The notes beneath the pieces were generated by a model. The model worked only from the letters and a program-made list of their open reading frames with translations, ran no database searches and had not been told where the DNA came from. This document shows positions 44,924-53,700 of a stretch of DNA of 64,000 nucleotides, one piece after another. Numbering within the stretch: position 1 is the stretch's first letter; every line of letters starts with the position of its first letter. The stretch covers positions 620,001 through 684,000 of the forward strand of contig WHVD01000015.1 of NCBI GenBank assembly GCA_015178975.1, given 5' to 3'. The position numbers were made by a program, and so were the translations under genes. The stretch is from Hysterangium stoloniferum. Its lineage: Eukaryota; Basidiomycota; Agaricomycetes; Hysterangiales; Hysterangiaceae.

Positions 44924-45651
44924 TGTTAAGAACTGAAAAACTGACTAATGTCGGTGGCCGACAGGGACCGATCGGAAGGACTTGGCTTCAGCTTATGTGC
45001 TGCGCCCTTGCAAATATCCGTAGGATGTCCTTAAATTTCGGGCGGGCGAAGACTAATCCTAACAAGTACCTTTCGGCATGATACCGATCGGAACCGAAAG
45101 ACAAGTCGAGCGTCGGGCCAAGGGGTCGGGGCCGGGAGTGGGCGAGCACACGCGAAGGCGGATGGGGGATTCTTAGTACGAGGCTGATACAGGCGTACGA
45201 GGGTACTCTGAGTCGATATTCTGATTGCCTAGTGACTACAACTACAGCGGGTTCATATACAAGTAACAGGCGTCTGGAAAAATACTAATGGGGAGAAGGG
45301 CGGAACACGGTATTAACAATAAGCTTGACTAGGAACGGGAAGTTTATGATTAGTTCGGAGGCCGATGATAACCGAAAGCAGGATTTACGATAAAAGGAAA
45401 TAGTTCAAGGACTACAAATATAGATAGACATATGCGAAACATAAGATTGAACGGATCAACATAATAAAGGGGATGTACATATCAAAGTTTGACCAGACAA
45501 TACGAGTTATTTTGACATGGGCGTAAATGGAGTTTGATCTTCGCGAAAACATTCGTCAGCTTCGGGGCCGATGGTTTCCGAGAGGATGACTTGAAACATT
45601 GACAAGTGGCGATAACCTCGGGACCGATAGGGTTGCAACACGGTCGTAACA
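44924..45651 (-). repeat. Solo LTR family B with target duplication AGACT
   Basis: A 728-bp LTR flanked by AGACT at 44919-44923 and 45652-45656. It starts TGTTAAGAACTG and ends GGTCGTAACA. Confidence 0.95.
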
Positions 45652-45734
45652 AGACTACAAATAACAATGTAAGGAAAACTAATAATCAGCACTCAATTAA
45701 GAGTTGACTATAGTACGAGATTATTTATATATTA

Positions 45735-45990
45735 TGGGTTGATAGCCAACAATTCTAACTGAGGTGGAAATAGATATATAAAAGCCAACTATTCAATTAA
45801 GAAGTGGCAAGGGGGAACAAAAGTCAACAACTCAGATTGAGGTGACAGGGGGAACAACAGATCAGTCAACAGCTCAGATTGAGGTGACAAGGGATCTGAT
45901 TGGGCCAACAACTCTGATAGAGGTGGCAAGGGTTTCCAACAGCTCTGATAGAGGTGGAATTAGATGTCCAACTGCCCAGATTGGGGTGGA
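45735..45990 (+). repeat. Imperfect tandem repeats of 26-40 bp
   Basis: About seven variants of 'caactctgatagaggtggca' occur in a row, with spacers of GGG or GGAAC. The unit is too diverged to be coding. It may be the transcribed part of an LTR whose promoter is at 46076-46289 (minus strand). Confidence 0.6.
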
Positions 45991-46075
45991 GTAGGCTGCT
46001 TGCTGCAGTGACACACAGATGTGGTGGGTTGATGATATGATATGATATGATTATATTCAAGGCTGGAGCTGAGCT

Positions 46076-46289
46076 CCTTATATACATTTTAGTCTGAGAC
46101 ATTTAGAAGATTCTAGAAGATTGAATGATGTCATTTAGAATTTTCTAGAGCATTGTGGAAGGTTCTAACTACTTCTAAGACACTATAGAATGTTCTTGGC
46201 ATAATAGAACATTCTGGAATCTTATAGAATATTCTATCTACTATTTGTACTTATTATCTACTATTCCTTTGGAAGCCACTGGAATATTC
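46076..46289 (-). promoter_or_regulatory. Heat-shock-element-like array with TATA box
   Basis: GAAnnTTC boxes lie at 46106, 46138, 46158, 46188, 46207, 46227 and 46282 (8 bp each). Two continue as three- or four-unit arrays (GAAGATTCTAGAAGATT at 46106 and GAACATTCTGGAATCTT at 46207). On the minus strand they sit upstream of TATATAAGG (46084-46076), 20 bp away from the nearest box. This is the arrangement of a heat-shock-factor-driven promoter. It lies in repeat DNA, perhaps the U3 of an unclassified LTR. Confidence 0.5.
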
Positions 46290-46776
46290 TAGGGAGTTTC
46301 TGGTTTTTGCTGTAGTAGCATATCTGATGACATAATGCTCTCGTGCCTGCTCTTGTGACTGTCACACATTGTGACTGTTGTGCACTCTTGTTACTGTCAT
46401 GCACCTTTGTGACCATTGTGTGCCTTTGTGACCATCGCGCACCATGTAATAAGCACCAGGTGGCCGGTTTTATATTATTATATAATTATTATATTTACTT
46501 TTAGTTAATTTTAAATATAATATTTTATTATAATAATATAAATATACATATATATTGCCTTGATTATACGTGATTATTTCACATTGCATTTTGTCCTTAT
46601 CGGAGTTTGAAATGTCATGTGAATATCATGTGATCTTTTTTTTTTTTTTTTTCTTTTTTGTTATATCTGTATCCCACTTCAAGTAACAATGGCTAACTGC
46701 AGCTAGGGGATGGAAATCACGTGATCTTTTTGTGCATTGTGAATAAACACTGAGTCACCAGTGTATGACATGTTAA
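46290..46776. other. AT-rich spacer
   Basis: Contains a long T run (46630-46650), an extremely AT-rich stretch (46470-46560) and short 'gtgactgt.gtgca' repeats (46350-46440). No gene. Confidence 0.4.
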
Positions 46777-47617
46777 TGTTAGGATACACACACAGGCCAG
46801 GTTTCCGGAGAAACCCGCGGGATATCCGGTAGGACTTGGCTTCAGCTTATAGGCTGCGCCCTCGCTAGATCGTGTTGTCCAATTTCAAACGGACGGATGG
46901 GGATCCCAGGGAGTCCGGGTGGGGTTTGTGGGTTGTAGGTCGTAAGTCGGGGGTCGTGGGCTGTAAGTCGGAGGTCATGGGTCGTGGGTCGAGATAGTTG
47001 AGAGAGATAGATGTGCTGGAGCCCGTGGGCTCCGACTAGTGCGAGCGATGTGAATCAAGTAAGGTTTTAGAGCGGAAAATGTTATTAGATTACTGGGGGG
47101 GAATCTAAGCTAATTTTCTGACTGGATTGTATGTACAACATCTGCCAGTTTATATAGACCATGGAGTGAATGACATACCAAATCCAGTAATGGCAAAACG
47201 AAACTAACAAAACATGAAACGGGAATAGTAAACACCAAATTGGTGTTAGAAACGGAACAGAACGGAGCGGAGTCCGAATCGTGACAAAGCATAACCCATA
47301 ACGGGAAACGGAGCGGGAGCGGAGTCCTAAATCGTGACAGGTCATTTGACTAAAATGGGAATGGGGCTTGATTAGAGCGGTGATGGGATTCTAAGTGGGG
47401 TCCGGTGACTGATGCGTGGGACGAAGATGGACATAGACAGAGACGGAGTCCGGGGGAAGTCCGGTGACTGATATGTGTCGTAATGAGGTCGAACATAACG
47501 AGTCTTGATGTAACGGAGTCCGGGCAGGAAATCCTATAAACAGACGATTGGTGCTTGTAGTGTGTGGGGGCATACGGGTTAGTGCCCGGAGTCCAGTGGG
47601 ATTGTCCAGTCGTAACA
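46777..47617 (-). repeat. LTR family D, full length
   Basis: An 841-bp LTR starting TGTTAGGATAC and ending CAGTCGTAACA, almost identical to 18885-19607 where they overlap. No target duplication (GTTAA left, AAGAG right): the right flank lies inside a Tc1 transposase gene but the matching left half of that gene is missing, so a deletion or recombination took place. Confidence 0.85.
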
Positions 47618-47976
47618 AAGAGGGTGGAAGTGGAATGGCCAAAGATTGAGCCTCAGGAGTGTCAGAAACTTATATAAAGTATTCCTAGAAGGCTTGATGC
47701 TGTAATTAAGGCTAAGGGAGGCCATAAAAAGTACTAGAATAAGAAGATATCTCATTCAAAAAGGTGGTTCCAAAACTGTCCCAATGATTGGCTATTTTTA
47801 AATATTCACAGTGACACCAATTTCCATCAATATTATGTAACATTTGGGAATATAAATGCTAGTATGCTAAGGCATCTCTGAGAATATTTTCACTATTGTA
47901 GGAAATTTACCTGACCAGTTATAAAACATTTAATGGGAGTTATCAAAACATTGGGACAGTTTTGTCACCCACTGTA
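47618..47976 (+). pseudogene. Tc1/mariner 3' end with C-terminal transposase codons
   Basis: It reads VEVEW, then RRLDAVIKAKGGH and a stop at about 47735, the C-terminus of a Tc1 transposase. Then follow about 240 bp of 3' non-coding sequence and a terminal repeat ending in CACTG plus TA (47975-47976). It is an inverted copy of 48720-49060. Confidence 0.7.
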
Positions 47977-48175
47977 GACAGGTCTGACATGTGCAGGTCC
48001 CAGTGGGCACTCTGGTCATGACTGTACTTAAGATGTCATATAGAGGGTCTGGGTGCATATAATGAGGTCTGGGTGCTGGCAGGTTTTCTGGTGAACTGTA
48101 ACCTGGTGGGTATAAAGAGTTGGGTGCATGTAGGATGGGGTCTGGAGCCTGGTGGTTTTCCAGTCCTAGGGTGAC
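47977..48175 (-). repeat. LTR family D-related fragment
   Basis: It is similar to 42650-42780 ('gtgcaggtcccagtgggcactctggt'-type words) and ends at the target duplication GTGAC of the next LTR. Confidence 0.5.
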
Positions 48176-48719
48176 TGTTACGACCCGTTCCCGGATGTTT
48201 CAATATCCAACTTCCGATCTCTGACTACGGAACATCATAGTTACTGTATCTTCCACATTCTTCCCTTGTTCTGCATTTTGTAATTTGTCTGTTGACAAGT
48301 ATTCACTCATTTGTTTATTATATTCCCGTTTCGGAATATTGTCTCCCTGATATGTCTTATTGTATTTCCGTTTTAAGAATACTTCCATTTCCGTATTATT
48401 ATGGTCTTAGTTTGTAGTACAATAACGAGAAGACTTATATTAGTTTCCGTGAATTTGTACTTTACCTTAGATCTGATATCGACTTAGTTTCTTATTCCTT
48501 CTCCCGTCTTTCTGTACACTTGATATTCGGAACTCTTTGGAACTCTGAATATCCATATCTTCCATCGTAAATCTCACTTCTGAAATTAAGGACTTTGAGC
48601 ATTTGCGTAGAGGTGCAGCACATAAGCTGAAGCCGACGTCCTGACCCTATCCGATAGTTCCCGACTTCCCAGTGACTTTCCGATAGTTCCAGAATAAGTT
48701 CCCGACACGGCACTTAACA
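48176..48719 (+). repeat. Solo LTR family C with target duplication GTGAC
   Basis: It is 544 bp long, starts TGTTACGACCCG and ends GCACTTAACA. GTGAC lies at 48171-48175 and 48720-48724. It matches 9636-10190 in reverse complement. It is inserted at the boundary between an LTR-D-like fragment and a Tc1 terminal repeat. Confidence 0.95.
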
Positions 48720-49230
48720 GTGACAAAACTGTCCCAATGTTTTGATAACTCCCATTAAATGTTTTATAACTGGTCAAATAAATTTCCTAAGATAGTGAAA
48801 ATATTCTCAGGGATGCCTTAGCATACTAGCATTTATATTCCCAAACGTTACATAATATTGATGGAAATTGGTGTCACAGTGAATATTTAAAAATAGCCAA
48901 TCATTGGGACAGTTTTGGAACCACCCTTTTTACATCAGATATCTTGTTATTCTAGTACTTTGTATGGCCTCCCTTAGCCTTTATTACAGCATCAAGCCTT
49001 CTAGGAATACTTTAGTTTCTGATACTCCTGAGGCTCAATCTTTGACCATTCCACTTCCACCCTCTCCAATAACTCCCAAACTCCCTTTGGTGGTGAAGGA
49101 TATTTTTGTAGCTGTTTCTTCAGGTGATTTCAAAGATGTTCTATGGGATTAAGGTCAGGAGACTGTGCTGTCCAGTCTAATACCTGAATCTGATTTTCAG
49201 AAAACCATTTTTGTACCATCTTGATTTTTA
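48720..49230 (-). pseudogene. Tc1/mariner 3' half, transposase C-terminus
   Basis: The minus strand from 49230 reads WYKNGFSENQIQVLDWTAQ, then SPDLNPIEHLW (the third catalytic residue region of Tc1 DDE/D transposases), then the C-terminus with AVIKAKGGH and a stop at about 48955. The 3' non-coding part and the terminal repeat (GTGACAAAACTGTCCCAATG) follow. A UGA or similar change replaces a Trp in LWNHLKK. Only this half is present. Confidence 0.75.
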
Positions 49231-49412
49231 GGTCATACTGTCTGTGGGACAGAAGCTGGTCAGCTTTATCTTACTGAAAACATCTGCAAAGTCATGATAT
49301 TTCTCTAGAACACCTTCAAGGTCTGCGATGTGCTTGGATTCTGGAGTCACAAAACATCCAGTTGCTTCATCAACCTTTATGTAGGTTGATTGTGAATGCC
49401 TGGGATCTGTCT
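49228..49412 (-). pseudogene. Chromovirus protease-RT linker fragment
   Basis: The minus strand reads KVDEATGCFVTPESKHIADL and EGVLEKYHDFADVFSK, the same segment as 13543-13307 of element 3. It is joined on the right to an LTR-D fragment. Confidence 0.7.
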
Positions 49413-49884
49413 CCCCCTGGACTCTGTACATCAGACTTGTCCACATTCGACTTCATTATGTTGTGTATCAGTCACCGGAATACCCGCCAGACTCCATCCC
49501 TGTCTATGTCCAACTCTGTCCCACGCATCAGTCACCAGACCCCACTCGGAAAACCCATCATCCCTCTAACTGAGCCCCGTTCCTGTTTTAGTCAAATAAC
49601 CTGTCACGATTTGGACTCCGCTCCCGCTCCATTTCCCATTATGGTTTATGATTTGTCACAATTCGGACTCCACTCCATTCCATCCCATTCCTAACACCAA
49701 ATTTGGTGTTTACTATTCTCATTTCATGTTTTGCTAGTTTCATTTCATCATTACTGGATTTAGTATGTCATTCATTCCATGGTCTATATAGTCTGGCAGA
49801 TGTTGTACACACAATCCAGTCAGAAAATCGGCTTAGATTCCCCCCAGTAATCTAATACATTTTCCACTCTAAACTCCTACTTGA
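49413..49884 (+). repeat. LTR family D, truncated at both ends (5' LTR of a deleted element)
   Basis: Internal part of LTR-D in the plus sense, joined at 49885 directly to the 3' end of pol. A deletion has removed the rest of the 5' LTR, gag and most of pol. Confidence 0.75.
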
Positions 49885-49885
49885 A

Positions 49886-50172
49886 TTGAACCTTGTACTG
49901 CTAACACTATCCCGGATCGCATGCAATCTCTGCCTCCTCCGGTCATTATTGACGGAGAACCCAAGTTTGAAATCTCACAAATTTTAGATTTGAAAATTGA
50001 CAAGTGTCGATGCACTTGTAAACCGCTTTACTTGGTCAAGTGGGTGGGTTATGAGGGCACTGATGAAGAGACTTCATGGATTTTGGCCACAGAACTCGGT
50101 AATGCCATGGAAATCATTACTGACTTTCATGCAGCTTACCCACTCAAACCCGGACCACTATCTTCCCTTTGA
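49886..50172 (+). pseudogene. pol: Chromovirus pol C-terminus with chromodomain
   Basis: It reads EPCTANTIPDRMQSLPPP, then the chromodomain: VIIDGEPKFEISQILDLKID, LYLVKWVGYEGTDEETSWI and a final helix ELGNAMEIITDFH. Trp, Tyr and Phe/Tyr cage positions for methyl-lysine are in place. The stop is at 50170-50172. It is the same family as element 3, which has PLVIIDGEPKFEISQIL. A homologous trailer (ATG...FGLILIIPCRPMSLF) follows the stop. Confidence 0.8.
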
Positions 50173-50399
50173 CTGCACTCCGTGGAGCCCATGTTACATT
50201 TGGACTCATTCTCATTATTCCCTGTCGCCCTATGTCTCTCTTTGCTTTTACAGGTTCTGACATGTCTTTCAAGTCCTTAAGTGGATTTTCTGCGGACTTT
50301 GATTTTTATGATTTTTCATGCTTTACTTTTATTTTCAAAAAAAGAATTATTAAACTTCTTATTATTTTATTCAACCTATATTTATGGGGCTATGCTTCT
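50173..50399. other. Post-pol spacer of the family-D element
   Basis: AT-rich and without coding signs, between pol (plus) and the 3' end of the antisense gene (minus). Confidence 0.4.
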
Positions 50400-51302
50400 G
50401 CCCAACTTCAGCCATCTCTTGAGGAAGCTCCACTACCTCTGCAGGCACCCCGTCCTCATCTGAACCGGCATCCTCGGAACTCCCAACCTGCGGCTCTTAC
50501 TCTGCCAGGATTTCCAAAACTCCAAGTGGAGCCCATGGAGTTCATTCACCACCACTATCTGCACCTTGTTTTGGGCCTCTATGTCCTCGGTGAGCCGTCC
50601 CAAAACATCATCCAAACCTGAAACCCATCTGACCCACTGATGTCCCATGCCATGGACCCCGTGGGCTGCTCGTGAACCAGTGAGCACCTCACTTTGAGGT
50701 GTGCACACTGGAAGCAGCCCAGTCCCCCCACCTGGACTTTCAATTACAGTCAGTGTTCTGGTCATTGCAACCAGAACACCGCGGGTCGTTCCATGTTGGT
50801 AGGCAGACTGGTGCCACTTTCCTTGCCTTCTGCTGATTTGGTTAGCTTCCCGGAATTCCCACAGACCCAAGACTTACCTTCTGGGGGCTCTCCGGCTCCC
50901 CCTCAGACTCCGACTCAACCTCTGTCACCTTGCACTGAAAATGCCAAGTCAGTTAAAAGCAACATGTTGTATTATGGGACTTACTTTGCCTGCAGTAACC
51001 ACGACCCTATCCACAGCCACCCACACAGCCTCCTCCTCATGCTTCTTCCTCTGCTCCTCAGCCACTTTCTCTGTGGCCAATGCTGCCTGGTATTCTTGTC
51101 CAAGGCCTCCTCGACCTCCCTGGCTTCTCTCTCTGTCCTCTTGCTGTCGACGCTGTTCCTCCCACTGGGCCAAGATTTGGCAGTGGTGAAAGGTGCCTGG
51201 TATTGGTTGCCCATGGAGGGCCTGGCGGTCAGCATTGGTTTTTGCGGCATTGGCTTTGGACCCATTTTGATGATGGGGGTAACAAAGAAGAAGAAATTTC
51301 AT
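50400..51302 (-). pseudogene. Antisense accessory gene of the family-D retroelement: coiled coil, acidic exon, six-Cys cluster
   Basis: Minus strand. TATATAAA lies at 51323-51316; the ATG at 51265 starts MGPK. The first exon shifts frame near its start and then reads a Gln/Glu/Arg-rich coiled coil (LAQWEEQRRQQEDRERSQ, AEEQRKKHEEEA) up to about 50997. A GTAAGT...CAG intron of about 50 bp follows, then a short acidic exon (VTEVESESEGEPESPQK), a second GTAAGT...CAG intron of 48 bp, then the exon with C-S-G-C-x6-C (about 50780) and, after a TGA and a frameshift, C-F-Q-C-x6-C-S (about 50710). A helix (GLDDVLGRLTEDIEAQNKVQ) comes next. Same plan as 29876-31110. No family recognised. Confidence 0.55.
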
Positions 51303-51456
51303 TTTTTCATTTTTTTATATAGGCTCGTCACATCTGAACCTTACCTTCCAGATCACATGACTTTACGACACATACATGTAACCAACATGACTTTTGACAC
51401 ATGTGCCTAGCCGACAAACCTTATCAAGTTCTAGAGCCTCTTTGGAACTTCAGCAT

Positions 51457-51469
51457 AAAGGGAGGGTAC
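51457..51469 (+). other. Polypurine tract of the family-D element
   Basis: AAAGGGAGGGTAC directly precedes the LTR start TGTTACAACC at 51470. It shows that the element's sense strand is plus, as does the chromodomain at 49886, and that the gene at 50400-51302 is antisense. Confidence 0.8.
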
Positions 51470-52360
51470 TGTTACAACCAAAATTCCCGCTGGACTCTGG
51501 GCACTAACTTATATGCACCCGCGCCCTATACGCAGCAATTGTCAGTTTACCGGAATTCCTGCCGGACTCCGTATGTCAGACTTGTCCACATTCAACTTCG
51601 TTATGTCATGTATCAGTCACTGGAATACCCACCAGACTCCATCCCTGTCTATGTCCGACTCTGTCCCACACATCAGTCACCAGACCCTGCTCAGAAAATC
51701 CATCATCCCTCTAACTGAGCCCCATTCCCATTTTAGTCAAATAACCTGTCATGATTTGGACTCCACTCCCGCTCCATTCCCATTATGGTTTATGACCTGT
51801 CACGATTCAGACTCCACTCCATTCTGTTCCATTCCTAACACCAAATTTGGTGTTTACTTATCTCGTTTTATGTTTGCTAGTTTTGTTTTCATTATTACTG
51901 GATTTGGTATGTTATTCATTCCACAGTCTATATAGTCTGGCAGATGTTGTACATACAATCCAGTCAGAAAATCAGCTTAGATTCTCCCCAGTAATCTAGT
52001 ACATTTTCCACTCTAAACTCCTCTTTGAATTACACCATGCTCGCTAGTCAGAGCCCACAGGCTCTAAACTCCTCTTTGAATTACACCATGCTTGCTAGTC
52101 AGAGCCCACAGGCTCTGACGCATCTATCTCTCAACCTCCGACTTATCTATTATGACTCACCGACCTCTTGACCCATGACCTCTTGACCCACGACCCCTCG
52201 ACCCACAAACTCTGCCCAGACTCCCCAGGATTCCCGTCCACCCAGTTGAAATTGGACAACACGATCTTGTGAGGGTGCAGCCTACATATAAGCTGAAGCC
52301 AAGTCCTACTGGATTTCCTGCAGGTTTCTCTGGAAACCCTCCATGTACGCACCCTTAACA
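51470..52360 (+). repeat. LTR family D, 3' LTR with an internal 54-bp tandem duplication
   Basis: It spans 891 bp, starting TGTTACAACC and ending CACCCTTAACA. The segment 'ctaaactcctctttgaatta' to 'gagcccacaggct' occurs twice in tandem (about 52012-52119), which explains the extra length over the 832-841 bp of other copies. The conserved block is near 52285-52310. Confidence 0.85.
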
Positions 52361-53020
52361 CAGGATATGCCACCAAGATTGATGGGAGGATGGATGCTGA
52401 GCTTTATGTTAGCATTTTGGAGGATGAACTTCAAGAATCTCTCAAGCATTACAAGAAGACTGGGGATATTGTCTTTCAGCAAAACAATGATCCCAAACAC
52501 AAGAGCAAGAAGGCCACCAATTGGCTTAATGGCAGTGATTTTGATGTCATGATATGGCCCCCTTAATCTGCTGATCTTAAACCAATTGAACACCTTTGGC
52601 ATTACCTCAAGAAGAGGCTACTAGAGTATGAAGTGGAGCCTAGGAGTATTCAGGAGTTATGGAAAGGGTCCAGACAGAATGGGACAGGATTCCTGCTTCT
52701 ATTTGTCAGAATATGATAGAGAGTATGCCTAGAAGGATTGCAGCTGTTTTGGATGCCAAGGGGGGTTACACCAAGTACTAGATTATATGATTTGTATTGG
52801 ATTATATACCAGGGACAAAACTGTTCCAATGAGATTGCATTAGTATTTGATTTATAGTTTGATGACAAATAATGCTTATGTCATAGAATTCTTAGGGTAT
52901 ATAGCCAACATATGACTACCTAAATTAAAAATTTCAGGTCAATTGGTCAAGTACTCATTGAGTTATTCAACATTCTTTGACATATCAAAAATCATTGGAA
53001 TGGTTTTGTCCCCCACTGTA
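52361..53020 (+). pseudogene. Tc1/mariner transposase C-terminal half and 3' terminal repeat
   Basis: It reads LKHYKKTGDIVFQQNNDPKH: the second catalytic residue of the QQDNDPKH motif is Asn here. A TAA lies in WPP*SADLKPIEHLWHYLKK (third catalytic region). After a one-base deletion near 52668 comes RVQTEWDRIPASICQNMIES and AAVLDAKGGYTKY with the stop at 52779-52781. The 3' terminal repeat ends CCCCCACTG plus TA at 53019-53020. The 5' half was removed at the LTR-D boundary. Confidence 0.8.
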
Positions 53021-53024
53021 TGTA

Positions 53025-53200
53025 TAATCATCAAATACTTCTGTGATAATTCTGACTCAATAATCTGTGAGCCTTTGTGTCCTAATATAGCCTCACACTT
53101 TATTGTCAGGACAAATTAATACTCCATTGAACAAAGCATTTGATTCTCGACATTATAGAAAATTCTTGGACTACTATTCAAGAACTGTCAAGAAAAGTTG
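53025..53200 (+). repeat. LTR family A fragment, diverged
   Basis: In reverse complement it follows the block 'ggagtattaatttgtcctg' and 'acacaaaggctcacag' of the copy at 1-100. The rest of the LTR is not recognisable. Confidence 0.55.
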
Positions 53201-53700
53201 ATTCATGTCAGTTGACCCTATCAGCATTCAGGACTTTGATAACAAGCTTGGATTAAATTTCTCATCCCAAAAATCTGATCCTTCACAGTATGCTCTGTTC
53301 GGTCTAAATCGGTGTGAAATTCACTCACTGAAAATGACCAAGAGCTTAAGAAATCAATTCTTGCCAAAACTGGTGTGAAGCTAGTGGCTACAGAGTCATG
53401 TAGTGGTAGCTTAACCTTGGAAGAGTTTGAGACATTTGTGGCCAACATATTATTACATGGCCGAAGATGCATAATTTTGGCTGCCACTCAAATTACTGGC
53501 AGATTAACTTTATCTGAGATTGGACTCAAGTCTGCTGTACTAGAAATCCATTGGCAATTCCTCTCAACGCCGACACCACCATGAAAGGGCTGCTGAATGT
53601 CCTTGACTATAGCCAGGAAAGAACGAAAGCAAATCGGCCCCTTGGGTGCCGACACAATTAATAGAAATACAGAGTAGTGAACACTATTCATAGGAAGTGT
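53201..53700. other. Boundary between repeat block and gene block; unassigned plus-strand frame
   Basis: A plus-strand frame from about 53320 to 53584 (ENDQELKKSILAKTG, then LTLEEFETFVANILLHGRRC) looks protein-like but is not recognised. It ends in the 3' flank of the antiporter gene. It may be a gene remnant cut by transposons. Confidence 0.35.

Noticed and set aside
48904..49152. Plus-strand 82-codon ORF
   Set aside because: It is the shadow of the minus-strand Tc1 transposase C-terminus, which has clear SPDLNPIEHLW homology.
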